Assembly: GCF_000993825.1 (NCBI RefSeq)
Contig: NZ_CP011114.1
Span: forward strand, 4,774,001-4,838,000
DNA length: 64,000 nt
Direction of reading: 5' to 3'
Source of the DNA: Paenibacillus durus ATCC 35681
GTDB lineage: Bacteria; Bacillota; Bacilli; Paenibacillales; Paenibacillaceae
Part shown: in pieces, positions 8,515 to 16,973 of the stretch
Layout: each line of letters starts with the position of its first letter
How positions within the stretch are numbered: position 1 is the stretch's first letter
Notes under the pieces: generated by a model
Seen by the model: the letters and a program-made list of their open reading frames with translations, nothing else
Told to the model about the DNA's origin: nothing
Database searches by the model: none
Position numbers and translations under genes: made by a program

Positions 8515-9801
8515 ATGCAGCAGCCGCTCACTGAAGAAAAAGTATTTAAAGACCCGGTTCACAATTATATTCACGTACAGGATTCGATCATTTGGCGCCT
8601 GATTAATACGAAGGAATTTCAGCGTCTGCGCCGCATCCGCCAGCTTGGGACGACCTACCTGACCTTCCATGGAGCCGAGCACAGCCGGTTCTCCCATTCG
8701 CTTGGGGTATACGAAATTACGCGGCGCATTATCTCCCAATTTGAACGCAGCGGTTATAAAGATTGGTTCCCGGAGGAAAGGCTGGTTGCGCTGTGCGCGG
8801 CGCTTTTGCATGATCTGGGACACGGACCGTTCTCCCATTCTATAGAAGAAGCTTTTCAAATGAATCATGAAGACTGGACCTGCCGCATTATATTAGAAGA
8901 TACTGGAATTACCGAGATTTTGAAGGAAGTAGAGGAAGATTTTCCGCAAAAAGTGGCTTCGGTCATCCGCAAAAACTATGAGCATGATATTGTTGTCAAT
9001 TTGGTGTCGAGTCCGCTGGATGCCGACCGGATGGATTATCTGCTGCGCGACGCTTATTACACCGGGGTTAACTACGGCACGATCGACATCGACCGTATTT
9101 TGCGGGTGCTTCGTCCTTATCACGGGCGGGTAGTGGTGAAGGAATCGGGGATGCATGCGATTGAGGATTATTTAATGTCGAGGTACCAAATGTACTGGCA
9201 GGTCTATTTCCATCCGGTCACGCGCAGCTCGGAAATTATTTTGCGCCAGGTATTCCGCCGGGCCAAGCAGCTGTTCAATGAGGGTTACTCCTTCCGGTTT
9301 ATGGTTGAACCGCTGACTGATTTATTTCGCGGCGAGGTGAGTGTGCAGCAGTATTTGCAGCTGGATGAAGCACTTGTACAGGCAACGTTTATGCAGTGGA
9401 CCTCGGAACAGGATGAGCTGCTGAGCGACTTGTGCAGCCGCTTCATTCATCGTAAACTGTATAAATATGTAGAAATGGAAAGTCTCGACATGGAGACAAT
9501 TGATGACATTCGCCGCAGCTTCGCCTCGGCTGGACTGAACCCGGAATACGACCTGGAAGTTGATTTTCCGACAGATTTGCCCTACGATGTATTTCGGCCG
9601 GAAGAGGGCTTTCACGGCAAGCAAATTCTGCTGCTCGATCGTCAAGAAAGGCTGCGCGAAATCTCCGAGGTGTCGGACATCGTCCGCTCTATAAGCGGGA
9701 TTCACCGCGGCCGTTATCATCTCTATTATCCGCAGGATAAGCTGGAAAAAGCGCTGCCAATGCTTTCTGAATCCATTAAGGAATTATTTGATTTACACTA
9801 A
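8515..9801 (+). CDS. HD-domain phosphohydrolase (YwfO-like)
   Basis: A 428-residue HD superfamily protein, resembling B. subtilis YwfO and related dNTP or nucleotide phosphohydrolases. Metal-binding candidates are in EHSRFSHSLG (H56, H61) and LLHDLGHGPFSH (H99, D100, H103, H108), plus a later SSPLDADRMDYLLRD segment. There is no signal peptide or membrane helix. ATG 8515 follows AAGGAG. It occupies the position where B. subtilis has metS, between abrB and tatD, and its upstream region carries two Spo0A boxes. The substrate is unknown. Confidence 0.85.
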   Translation: MQQPLTEEKVFKDPVHNYIHVQDSIIWRLINTKEFQRLRRIRQLGTTYLTFHGAEHSRFSHSLGVYEITRRIISQFERSGYKDWFPEERLVALCAALLHDLGHGPFSHSIEEAFQMNHEDWTCRIILEDTGITEILKEVEEDFPQKVASVIRKNYEHDIVVNLVSSPLDADRMDYLLRDAYYTGVNYGTIDIDRILRVLRPYHGRVVVKESGMHAIEDYLMSRYQMYWQVYFHPVTRSSEIILRQVFRRAKQLFNEGYSFRFMVEPLTDLFRGEVSVQQYLQLDEALVQATFMQWTSEQDELLSDLCSRFIHRKLYKYVEMESLDMETIDDIRRSFASAGLNPEYDLEVDFPTDLPYDVFRPEEGFHGKQILLLDRQERLREISEVSDIVRSISGIHRGRYHLYYPQDKLEKALPMLSESIKELFDLH

Positions 9802-9841
9802 GAAATGTACGCCAAAAACCGCAAAAAAGGGGGAAGCGGAT

Positions 9842-10612
9842 ATGCAGCTTTTCGACACTCATACCCATTTGGATGCTTCACATTTCGACGGCGACCGTGA
9901 AGAGACGATTGCCCGCGCCCTGGAGGCGGGAGTAACCAAAATGGTCAATGTCGGCTTTAACCGGGAAACGATTCCGTCCACACTGAAACTCGCCGAATCC
10001 TATGATTTTATTTATGCAGCGGTAGGCTGGCATCCGACGGATGCCATTGATATGCAGGACGGAGACCTCGATTGGATTGCTTCGCTGTGCGGGCATGATA
10101 AGGTTGTCGCCATTGGAGAAATAGGGCTCGATTACTACTGGGACACTTCGCCTAAGGAGGTCCAGCATACGGTGTTCCGGCGTCAGATCGGTCTTGCACG
10201 CGAGCTGAAAATGCCGATTGTCATTCATAACCGGGATGCTCATGAGGATGTGGTCCGCATTCTCCGTGAAGAAAAGGCAGCGGAAATCGGCGGGATCATG
10301 CACTCCTTCTCGGGCAGCTGGGAGACAGCCAAAATGTGTCTGGATCTCGGCTTTCACCTTTCCTTTGGCGGGCCGATTACGTTCAAGAACGCCCGGGTGC
10401 CGAAAGAGGTGCTGGCGCAGGTTCCGCTGGACCGTCTGCTGATCGAAACGGACTCTCCTTACCTAACGCCTCACCCCTACCGGGGCAAGCGTAATGAGAG
10501 TGCTCATGTGAGATTGGTGGCAGAAGCTGCAGCTGAAATTAAGGGCATCGAAGTGGAAAAATTGGCGGAAATTACGTATGCGAACGCACTGGAACGATTT
10601 GGCATTCGGTGA
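9842..10612 (+). CDS. tatD: TatD family metal-dependent DNase
   Basis: TIM-barrel metallohydrolase of the TatD/YabD family, in other bacteria a 3'-5' exonuclease used in DNA repair and fragmentation. The 256-residue protein starts MQLFDTHTHLD with metal ligands H7 and H9, has AIGEIGLDYYWD, and ends with IETDSPYLTPHPYRGKRNES, the family signature. I chose ATG 9842 because GGGGGAAGCGG lies just upstream; the frame extends back into the HD gene without a ribosome site. Confidence 0.93.
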   Translation: MQLFDTHTHLDASHFDGDREETIARALEAGVTKMVNVGFNRETIPSTLKLAESYDFIYAAVGWHPTDAIDMQDGDLDWIASLCGHDKVVAIGEIGLDYYWDTSPKEVQHTVFRRQIGLARELKMPIVIHNRDAHEDVVRILREEKAAEIGGIMHSFSGSWETAKMCLDLGFHLSFGGPITFKNARVPKEVLAQVPLDRLLIETDSPYLTPHPYRGKRNESAHVRLVAEAAAEIKGIEVEKLAEITYANALERFGIR

Positions 10613-10810
10613 AAACGGGAGAAAACTAGCTAAAAAAGTGAGGATGAGCGAAGGATTAAAGTTTTTTAACGAAAAAACGGTTGTTTATTACAATAATTTA
10701 ACCAATTTTTTGCGTAAATCTGGTTGATTGACGCTTTACAACATGCATCGAAACAGGATATCATCGTTTCAGTGCAGTGAGCTGTTGTTACTGTGACAGC
10801 CACTGATCAT
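10613..10810. other. Intergenic region upstream of the riboswitch
   Basis: AT-rich, no gene. A possible sigma-A promoter for the riboswitch transcript is TTTACA (10735-10740), 18 bp, TATCAT (10759-10764); it is only moderately convincing. Confidence 0.4.
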
Positions 10811-11075
10811 AAATCGTCTCGCTGAGTCTCCGTCTGGAGAACGGGGGAACCGATATCGCCTTGCTGAATGCTCTTAGCCCGCACATTGGACACAACAAGT
10901 TGCGTCGCAGGCTGTATTTGATTTCTTCACGTGGTCTTTGGGGTGAATTTGAAGGCAGCCGCCATGAGCGGTTGACCTGAGATAGGGCGTCTCTCTTTCG
11001 TCCAAACCCGACAGCTAACCCCGTAAGCGCAAGTAAGAGAGGAAACCTCGTGCGTTGGCCGTTTATTCGGACATT
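10811..11075 (+). promoter_or_regulatory. Cyclic di-AMP riboswitch (ydaO/yuaA class)
   Basis: The conserved ydaO-class blocks appear in order: GCTGAGTCTCCGTCTGGAGA, ACGGGGGAACCGAT, GGGGTGAATTTG, GATAGGGCG, and CGACAGCTAACCCCGTAAGC. It is followed by an intrinsic terminator, the usual arrangement of this class, in which c-di-AMP binding turns the downstream gene off. The downstream gene is a G5/3D cell-wall protein, a common target of this riboswitch class. Confidence 0.87.
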
Positions 11076-11087
11076 CCCGAAGCCACG

Positions 11088-11116
11088 AAAGAGTCCTCTG
11101 ATCAAGACTCTTTTTT
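11088..11116 (+). terminator. Riboswitch expression-platform terminator
   Basis: AAAGAGTC and GACTCTTT form an 8-bp stem followed by a run of T residues, directly after the riboswitch aptamer. Likely formed when c-di-AMP is bound. Confidence 0.85.
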
Positions 11117-11157
11117 AGGCTTCTTTTTGTTTGAAATAAACGTGCTCTGCCTGTGAA

Positions 11158-11171
11158 CTGTTATATAACAG
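11158..11171. promoter_or_regulatory. Perfect 14-bp palindrome in the leader
   Basis: CTGTTATATAACAG is a perfect palindrome between the riboswitch terminator and the start of the 3D-domain gene. It could be an operator or a small RNA hairpin; nothing in the sequence decides this. Confidence 0.35.
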
Positions 11172-11321
11172 GCGGATGCATGCCATGCCGGGCAGGCGAT
11201 TTATGAGCAGGATACGACCAGACTTGAATCATATCGTGTTCTGTCACAATCTCTATTAGCTTCGCCGGGTACAGCATCGCGATTTATATTTCAGGCGGAC
11301 TATGTAAGGAGGATGTAGAAG

Positions 11322-12452
11322 ATGGGCGTATTCCAACCAGAGGTATCCCATGATTCGCAATCATCCAGCAGGTCTAATGCATTTAGGTTATGGTGGGAGC
11401 AAGTGAATATACGCGCATGGTCTTTGCGCGCGTGGTCACTGGCGGGCGTGATCGGGATAGCAATCGCGCTGCTTATTACACTGTATGTACGCTCTCAAAG
11501 CAGCAAACAAATCGTTTTAGAGATAGACGGGAAGGTTCATACTCTGGAGACGCGTGAAGCGCTTCTAGGGGAAGTCCTGGCCAAACAGCCGATTCCGCTC
11601 AAACCGTATGACAAAATTTCGGCGGGCCTTAGCGATCGAATCGAGGACGGCGACAGGATCGTTATTGACCGGGCGCAGGAGTTAATCCTGACTGAAGGCG
11701 GAAAGACAAAGACGCTGTATACGACCGAAGATACAATCGGTCAGGCCATTAGCAGCCTGGGTATCACCCTGGGTACCCACGACAAGGTATTTCCTTCGCT
11801 AGACACCGCAGTTACCGCCAGAACGGAAGTCAAGGTTATCCGCATCAACAAGCAGGTTGTGAAGCGGACGAAAAGCTTGCCTTTCCGAGTAATCAAGACG
11901 GCGGACCCCTCCCTCATCGCAGGGAAAGTACGAGTAGCGCAAGCCGGCAAGCCGGGCGTAATAGTCCAGCATATTGAGAAAACCTATCAGGACGGTAAGT
12001 TGGTCTCAATGCGCATGGTTGGCAAAGAAGTGCAGACGGTGACTAAGAATAAGGTTGTCGCCGTAGGTACGAAAGCCGTTCCCAAACCCGCTGCCGTGAA
12101 CATTTCTTTCTCCAGCTCCAGCAAAGCAGGCGTAAACTTCGAATACAAAAAAGTAATCAAGAACGTTTCAATGACCGCATATTCCTCGGAAGAACCGGGA
12201 ATCGGCACGCGAACAGCTTCCGGAACACGCGTAACGGAAGGCCGGACCATTGCAGTGGATCCTCGTGTGATTCCAATCGGTTGGTGGGTATACATCGAGG
12301 GACTGGGATTCCGCCGCGCAGAGGATACCGGAGGCGCTATCAGAGGCAATAAGATTGACGTTTATTATGATTCATTGAGCCATGCGCGCAGTTTCGGCCG
12401 CAAGTCGCGCGCCGTTTACGTCATCGGTCCGGTTAAACCGGAGCTGGATTAA
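11322..12452 (+). CDS. yabE: G5 and 3D domain cell-wall protein (YabE/RpfB-like)
   Basis: Probable cell-wall-remodelling enzyme related to YabE and resuscitation-promoting factors. In order: a cytoplasmic N terminus, one membrane anchor (about 39-56), two DUF348 repeats (about 60-170), a G5 domain (about 185-255), and a C-terminal 3D domain (about 285-372) with SVTAY-like MTAYSSEEP, AVDPRVIPIG, EDTGGAIRG and IDVYYD acidic residues. ATG 11322 follows AAGGAGG. Its leader carries a c-di-AMP riboswitch, so expression should fall when c-di-AMP is high. Activity as a lytic transglycosylase is inferred from the family. Confidence 0.9.
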   Translation: MGVFQPEVSHDSQSSSRSNAFRLWWEQVNIRAWSLRAWSLAGVIGIAIALLITLYVRSQSSKQIVLEIDGKVHTLETREALLGEVLAKQPIPLKPYDKISAGLSDRIEDGDRIVIDRAQELILTEGGKTKTLYTTEDTIGQAISSLGITLGTHDKVFPSLDTAVTARTEVKVIRINKQVVKRTKSLPFRVIKTADPSLIAGKVRVAQAGKPGVIVQHIEKTYQDGKLVSMRMVGKEVQTVTKNKVVAVGTKAVPKPAAVNISFSSSSKAGVNFEYKKVIKNVSMTAYSSEEPGIGTRTASGTRVTEGRTIAVDPRVIPIGWWVYIEGLGFRRAEDTGGAIRGNKIDVYYDSLSHARSFGRKSRAVYVIGPVKPELD

Positions 12453-12529
12453 TGACCGTATTTATTTTGCAAATTCAGCGGCAATACGCTATATTGATGT
12501 AAGCTCATCACTTATATAATCTCAGCCAT

Positions 12530-12557
12530 AAAGAAGGGGAGCGAATCCTCTTCTTTT
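12530..12557 (+). terminator. Terminator after yabE
   Basis: AAAGAAGGGGA and TCCTCTTCTTT can pair (one bulge) around GCGAA and end in a T run. Confidence 0.7.
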
Positions 12558-12614
12558 TGCTTTATTTTTAGGGTAAAGGCGGCCGCGCGGCCGCTGTGGG
12601 AGGAACGCTAAACA

Positions 12615-13166
12615 ATGATTAAAGAATTGATTGTCGTGGAAGGCAAAAGCGATACAGCCGCTGTCAAAAGAGCGGTCGATGCCGACACGATTGAAACCGG
12701 CGGTTCAGCGGTGGATAAACGGGTAATCGCCAAGATCGCCCTTGCGGCAGCGCGGCGGGGTGTCATTATCCTGACCGATCCGGACCATGCGGGAGAACGG
12801 ATACGCAAGATTGTCTCATCGAAGGTGCCGGGGTGCAAGCATGCTTTCATTCCGGAGGAGGACGCAACGCTAAAGGGCGATATCGGTGTCGAGAACGCCT
12901 CGCCGGAAGCGATCCGCCATGCGCTGGAGAATGTGCATACTTCCTTCGAGGGAGCGCCGATTCTGATTGAGATAGAAGACCTCATGGCTGCGGGTCTGAT
13001 TGTGCATCCTAAAGCTGCGCAGCGGAGAATGGCGCTTGGCAATATACTTGGCATCGGTTACTGTAACGGCAAGCAGCTGTACAAGCGGTTGTCCATGTTT
13101 GGAATTACGCCTGAAGAGTTTGCAAAAGCGGTTGCGCAAATTGAGCAGGGAGGTCTATCCTCATGA
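12615..13166 (+). CDS. rnmV: Ribonuclease M5
   Basis: Toprim-domain RNase that completes maturation of 5S rRNA. The 183-residue protein has the Toprim glutamate in VVEGKSD (E9) and the DxD motif in [12 protein letters not shown] (D55, D57), and a C-terminal M5-specific region. A GTGGGAGGAACGC site precedes ATG 12615. It overlaps rsmA by 4 bp, the conserved rnmV-rsmA pair. Confidence 0.95.
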   Translation: MIKELIVVEGKSDTAAVKRAVDADTIETGGSAVDKRVIAKIALAAARRGVIILTDPDHAGERIRKIVSSKVPGCKHAFIPEEDATLKGDIGVENASPEAIRHALENVHTSFEGAPILIEIEDLMAAGLIVHPKAAQRRMALGNILGIGYCNGKQLYKRLSMFGITPEEFAKAVAQIEQGGLSS

Positions 13167-14047
13167 GCGGAAGGGAAGAAATTTCGTCCCCGAGACGTAC
13201 CAAGGAGATTATTGCGGCTCACGGATTTTCGTTCAAGAAAAGCTTGGGCCAGAACTTTTTGATCGACCAAAATATCTTAAATAAAATTGTAGACGCAGCC
13301 GGTCTGGGTAAGGATACCGGAGCTCTTGAGATCGGTCCCGGCATCGGCGCGCTTACTGAACGTCTGGCGCAGACAGCGGGGGCTGTGACGGCCGTAGAGA
13401 TCGACCAGCGGCTGATCCCGATTCTGCAGGAGGTGCTGTCTCCGTATCCGCATGTAAAGATACGCCATGCCGATGTGCTGAATGTGAACCTGCATGAACT
13501 GTTCGCCGAGGATTTCGCGGAAGTTGGCAAGGTCAGCGTAGTCGCTAATTTGCCTTATTATGTGACGACTCCGATTCTGATGAAGCTGCTGGAGGAAAAG
13601 CTGCCGCTGGCGAACATTGTTGTGATGATTCAAAAAGAGGTCGCCGAGCGGATGGCGGCGTCGCCGGGAGGCAAGGATTACGGCAGCCTGAGCATTGCCG
13701 TGCAGTATTACAGCGAGCCGGAGCTGATCTGCACGGTGCCGCACACCGTATTTATTCCCCAGCCGAATGTGGAATCGGCCGTCATCCGGCTGAAGGTCAG
13801 AGAGCGTCCGCCCGTCGAGGTGAAGGACGAGCGGCATTTTTTTGAAGTGGTGCGTGCCTCCTTTACACAGCGGCGCAAAACCATATCCAACAATTTGAAA
13901 GCCCGCTTCTTTCCTGGTGAGGGTAGAGAACGGCTGGAGGCGCTGCTCGGTGAGGCCGGAATTCAGCCTTCCCGCCGCGGCGAGACGCTGAGTCTGGCGG
14001 AATATGCGCGCCTAAGCGACGTGCTGCTTGCGGCAGGAATTTCATAG
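13163..14047 (+). CDS. rsmA: 16S rRNA dimethyladenosine transferase
   Basis: KsgA, which dimethylates two adjacent adenines near the 3' end of 16S rRNA (A1518 and A1519 in E. coli numbering). The 294-residue protein has the SAM motif GPGIG at 58-62 and the catalytic NLPY at 129-132. ATG 13163 is translationally coupled to rnmV. The usual extra N-terminal tail before [13 protein letters not shown] is present. Confidence 0.96.
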   Translation: MSGREEISSPRRTKEIIAAHGFSFKKSLGQNFLIDQNILNKIVDAAGLGKDTGALEIGPGIGALTERLAQTAGAVTAVEIDQRLIPILQEVLSPYPHVKIRHADVLNVNLHELFAEDFAEVGKVSVVANLPYYVTTPILMKLLEEKLPLANIVVMIQKEVAERMAASPGGKDYGSLSIAVQYYSEPELICTVPHTVFIPQPNVESAVIRLKVRERPPVEVKDERHFFEVVRASFTQRRKTISNNLKARFFPGEGRERLEALLGEAGIQPSRRGETLSLAEYARLSDVLLAAGIS

Positions 14048-14068
14048 AACTTAAGCGGCCAAAAGATG

Positions 14069-14097
14069 AACCATCCGTGACCTTTGCCCATACGATG
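14069..14097 (+). promoter_or_regulatory. Candidate sigma-K promoter of yabG
   Basis: An AACC -35 element (14069-14072), 16 bp, then CATACGATG (14089-14097), close to the sigma-K -10 CATANNNTA. B. subtilis yabG is a sigma-K gene. The predicted leader is only about 14 nt and holds the ribosome site. Confidence 0.5.
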
Positions 14098-14116
14098 GGT
14101 TAGAGGTGATGTTCTG

Positions 14117-15016
14117 ATGAATTTGGGAGATTTGGTCGTTCGAAGATCTTATGGCGGTGATGTGACTTTTCGGGTGGAGCATATAGTGCGAAATCAGGCC
14201 ATCATCAAAGGAACCGAATTTCGGCTGCTGGCGGACGCTCCGCTGGATGATCTGGTTCAGGTGCCTGCCGAGGCCATGACGGAGCAGGGACAACGCGCAC
14301 GGATCAAAGCGGCGGAATCGCTGACGGAGCTGAGAAAGGATCAGCAGGAGCGGATCAGGCTTGGCTTCCTGAGTACGGCGGGGATTTGGGAGCAGACGCC
14401 CAAGGAAGCTTCTTACTTTGAGCTTCCCGGAAAAGTGCTGCATCTTGACGGCGATCCGGCTTATTTGAATAAAAGCCTCAGCCTGTATGAGCAGCTGGGC
14501 ATTCCGTCTGAAGGTCATCATGTGCGGGAAGCGGAGATGGCCTCCATACTGTACCGGCTGCTGCCCAGAGTCCGTCCCAATATTGTGGTGCTTACCGGTC
14601 ATGACGGTGTGCTTAAGTCGCTGCCAACTTACGATCTGCACAGCTTAAGCAGTTATAAAAATTCGCAAAATTTCGTTGCCGCCATTCGGGTGGCCAGAGA
14701 TTACGAACGCCACTATGACGCGCTGACGGTAATCGCCGGCGCCTGCCAGTCGCATTTCGAAGCGCTGCTTGGGGCCGGCGCGAATTTTGCCAGTTCCCCG
14801 GGACGCATTCTGATTCATGCGCTGGACCCGGTGTATGTCGCGGCAAAAGCCGCTCTGACTTCCATAAGGGAAACGATCAACTTAAACGACGTGCTGAATC
14901 ATACGATCAGCGGCAGCCAGGGACTGGGCGGGATCGAAACCCGAGGAAGCTTGCGGATTGGCATGCCGCGGCTGCAGGATTTATCTACGCTGAAAGTAAC
15001 ACCTTCCGCCATATAA
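14117..15016 (+). CDS. yabG: Sporulation-specific protease YabG
   Basis: Cysteine-type protease that processes spore coat proteins late in sporulation. The 299-residue product matches YabG in start (MNLGDLVVRRSYGGDVTF), the LTGHDGVLK segment and position between rsmA and veg. ATG 14117 follows GAGGTGAT at 14103-14110; an earlier in-frame ATG at 14084 lies upstream of the predicted -10 element and lacks a ribosome site. Confidence 0.92.
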   Translation: MNLGDLVVRRSYGGDVTFRVEHIVRNQAIIKGTEFRLLADAPLDDLVQVPAEAMTEQGQRARIKAAESLTELRKDQQERIRLGFLSTAGIWEQTPKEASYFELPGKVLHLDGDPAYLNKSLSLYEQLGIPSEGHHVREAEMASILYRLLPRVRPNIVVLTGHDGVLKSLPTYDLHSLSSYKNSQNFVAAIRVARDYERHYDALTVIAGACQSHFEALLGAGANFASSPGRILIHALDPVYVAAKAALTSIRETINLNDVLNHTISGSQGLGGIETRGSLRIGMPRLQDLSTLKVTPSAI

Positions 15017-15068
15017 AAGGCCCGGAGCCTAAGACCTCTTGCTTGTCCATTCGCCCCTAAAAATATCG

Positions 15069-15098
15069 TTGACAAACATAACTGGAATCTACTATAAT
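15069..15098 (+). promoter_or_regulatory. veg promoter P1 (sigma-A)
   Basis: TTGACA (15069-15074), 18 bp, TATAAT (15093-15098); both hexamers match consensus. Confidence 0.85.
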
Positions 15099-15110
15099 AT
15101 TTTGTTTGAT

Positions 15111-15139
15111 TTGACATATTGTAATAAAGAGGTTATAAT
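15111..15139 (+). promoter_or_regulatory. veg promoter P2 (sigma-A)
   Basis: TTGACA (15111-15116), 17 bp, TATAAT (15134-15139); a perfect consensus promoter. An ATG overlapping its -10 element cannot serve as a start for this transcript, which supports ATG 15168 as the veg start. Confidence 0.87.
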
Positions 15140-15167
15140 GGACAAGGAAAGAGGTGGTCTTCAGGCA

Positions 15168-15443
15168 ATGGCTAATAACGCGCTGTTGGAAATTAAACGC
15201 AGTCTCGAAGCTCATGTCGGTTCTAAGATTACGTTACGAGCAAACGGTGGTCGGCGCAAGACGGTCGAGCGCACCGGTGTCCTGGAAGAAACGTACCCTT
15301 CTGTATTTATTGTCAAACTGGATCAGGAGCAGCAGTCATTGGGGCGCGTCTCCTACAGCTATGCCGATATTCTTACCGAGTCCGTGGAGATTACGGTATG
15401 TAAGGACGATGTTCGGATGCCGCTCATGCATGCCAAAGCGTAA
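15168..15443 (+). CDS. veg: Veg protein
   Basis: Small, highly expressed protein linked in B. subtilis to biofilm matrix control through SinR and to spore outgrowth. The 91-residue sequence has the family core [20 protein letters not shown] (about 25-44) and [15 protein letters not shown] 15168 follows AGAGGTGG. As in B. subtilis, two strong sigma-A promoters lie in tandem upstream. Confidence 0.93.
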   Translation: MANNALLEIKRSLEAHVGSKITLRANGGRRKTVERTGVLEETYPSVFIVKLDQEQQSLGRVSYSYADILTESVEITVCKDDVRMPLMHAKA

Positions 15444-15541
15444 CTCTTTATTCATAAACAGCCTTTCCTTGCTTTAGGGAAGGCTGTTTTATATTGTACG
15501 CCCAGCATGGGCTTCATCTTTAGGGTGAATGAGCGGAAAGC

Positions 15542-15571
15542 GTATGTTCAAGGGAGAGGCAATCCATACTA
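15542..15571 (+). promoter_or_regulatory. Sigma-G promoter of sspF
   Basis: GTATG (15542-15546), 18 bp, CATACTA (15565-15571), an exact match to the sigma-G consensus, ending 44 bp before the sspF start. Forespore-specific expression follows. Confidence 0.8.
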
Positions 15572-15615
15572 AGACGGCATTAACTCATCATTATAACCCA
15601 TAAGGAGGATGCCGC

Positions 15616-15792
15616 ATGAGCCGCAGAAGACGTAGCATGATGTCCGAGGAGCTGAAGACGGAGCTGGCAAAAGAGCTCGGCTTCTATGACACCGTGGAGC
15701 GCGAGGGCTGGGGAGGAATCCGGGCGAAGGATGCCGGGAACATGGTGAAGAGAGCGATTCAGCTTGCCGAGCAGGCTGCCCGGAAATCTTAG
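15616..15792 (+). CDS. sspF: Small acid-soluble spore protein, alpha/beta type
   Basis: A 58-residue protein beginning [20 protein letters not shown], with the SASP features [16 protein letters not shown] and [12 protein letters not shown]. It saturates and protects forespore DNA and is degraded at germination; EREG resembles the GPR protease recognition region. AAGGAGG at 15602-15608 precedes ATG 15616. It sits between veg and ispE as in B. subtilis and has an exact sigma-G promoter. Confidence 0.93.
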   Translation: MSRRRRSMMSEELKTELAKELGFYDTVEREGWGGIRAKDAGNMVKRAIQLAEQAARKS

Positions 15793-15825
15793 GGCAAGAA
15801 ATAGCCGAAAAGCGGCAAGGAAGAC

Positions 15826-15855
15826 GGGGGCTCCCAAGCAGGGCGTCCCCTTTTT
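15826..15855 (+). terminator. Terminator after sspF
   Basis: GGGGGCTCCC, loop AAGCA, GGGCGTCCCC (8 of 10 positions paired), then five T residues. Confidence 0.75.
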
Positions 15856-15949
15856 GCCTTATACGAGAAACGGATGCCCTCCTTCTGCGGGGACGGCGCA
15901 GCCGCTTCTTTTTTATTATAGCGCTTTCATCTACAGAGTGAACTCGGAA

Positions 15950-15978
15950 TGGACTTCGTTACAAGATTTTCATATAAT
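15950..15978 (+). promoter_or_regulatory. Sigma-A promoter of ispE
   Basis: TGGACT, 17 bp, TATAAT (15973-15978), 44 bp before the ispE start. Confidence 0.7.
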
Positions 15979-16022
15979 ATGTTAAGTTATTTTAGGGGAA
16001 AAATGAGAGTAGGGTGAACGCC

Positions 16023-16877
16023 TTGAAAATGTATGAGAAAGCGCCGGCCAAAATCAATCTGATGCTGGATGTGCTGCACAAGCGGCCGGATGGATTTCAC
16101 GAGGTGGAAATGATTATGACCATGGTGGACCTCGCGGACCGGCTGGAGATGTCCGAGCTGCGGCGGGATACCATTATTATATCAAGCCAGGCGGGTTATA
16201 TTCCGCTGGATGAGAAGAACCTGGCGTTTCAGGCGGCGAAACTGTTAAAAGACCGTTACGGGGTGGAACAGGGTGTACATATCCATCTGGACAAAAAAAT
16301 ACCGGTTGCCGCCGGACTCGCCGGCGGGAGCAGCGACGCCGCGGCTGCGCTGCGCGGTCTGAACCGGCTCTGGCAGCTTGGCTTGCCCGGCGAAGAGCTG
16401 CAGGAGCTTGGCGCCGAGCTTGGCTCGGACGTGCCCTTCTGCGTCACCGGAGGAACTGCCCTGGCAACCGGCAGAGGGGAGCGGCTTACCCCCATCGCAA
16501 GCATGCCCCAATGCTGGGTGGTGCTGGCGAAACCGCCGATTAATGTATCGACGGCAGAAGTTTATGGCAAGCTCCGGGCGGACCGCATTGCCGTTCATCC
16601 TTCCGCTCGGCTTATGCGGGAGGCGATTGAAGCCGGGGATTTCCAGGCGGTGTGCGGGAGGCTCGGCAACGTGCTGGAAGAGGTAACCTTGAAGCTGCAT
16701 CCTGAGGTGCAGCAGCTCAAGGAAGCGATGATCCGGCTCGGCGCCGAAGGCGTGCTGATGTCCGGCAGCGGCCCGACTGTATTCGGGCTTGTGTCCAAGC
16801 AGTCCAAGGTGGCTAGAATTTATAACGGGCTGCGCGGATTTTGCAAGGAAGTCTATGCCGTACGTTCGCTGACTTGA
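16023..16877 (+). CDS. ispE: 4-diphosphocytidyl-2-C-methyl-D-erythritol kinase
   Basis: GHMP-family kinase of the non-mevalonate (MEP) isoprenoid pathway. The ATP-binding motif [17 protein letters not shown] and the C-terminal [11 protein letters not shown] are plain. TTG 16023 is chosen because AGGGTG lies six bases upstream and the resulting [12 protein letters not shown] aligns with the Bacillus N terminus; GTG 16014 and ATG 16029 are alternatives. The 284-residue length is normal. It lies between sspF and purR as in B. subtilis. Confidence 0.95.
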   Translation: MKMYEKAPAKINLMLDVLHKRPDGFHEVEMIMTMVDLADRLEMSELRRDTIIISSQAGYIPLDEKNLAFQAAKLLKDRYGVEQGVHIHLDKKIPVAAGLAGGSSDAAAALRGLNRLWQLGLPGEELQELGAELGSDVPFCVTGGTALATGRGERLTPIASMPQCWVVLAKPPINVSTAEVYGKLRADRIAVHPSARLMREAIEAGDFQAVCGRLGNVLEEVTLKLHPEVQQLKEAMIRLGAEGVLMSGSGPTVFGLVSKQSKVARIYNGLRGFCKEVYAVRSLT

Positions 16878-16907
16878 CGGGGGTAGAACTAATTATAATG
16901 GCTTCCC

Positions 16908-16958
16908 TTGTGTAAACCCGTACAAAAGTGATATATTTCTCTATAAATATTCGGTTTT
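16908..16958 (+). promoter_or_regulatory. purR promoter with inverted PurR boxes
   Basis: TTGTGT (16908-16913), 18 bp, TATATT (16932-16937) form a promoter. AATATTCGGTTTT (16946-16958) is, on the - strand, a 12-of-13 match to the PurBox consensus AWWWCCGAACWWT. AAACCCGTACAAA (16914-16926) matches 10 of 13 in the opposite orientation, 19 bp away. Paired inverted PurBoxes are how B. subtilis PurR controls its targets, including its own operon. Confidence 0.6.
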
Positions 16959-16973
16959 GACGAGGAGCCTCCC

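Noticed and set aside
10788..11105. A 105-codon ORF on the - strand
   Set aside because: It is antisense to the c-di-AMP riboswitch and its terminator; the structure explains the conservation.
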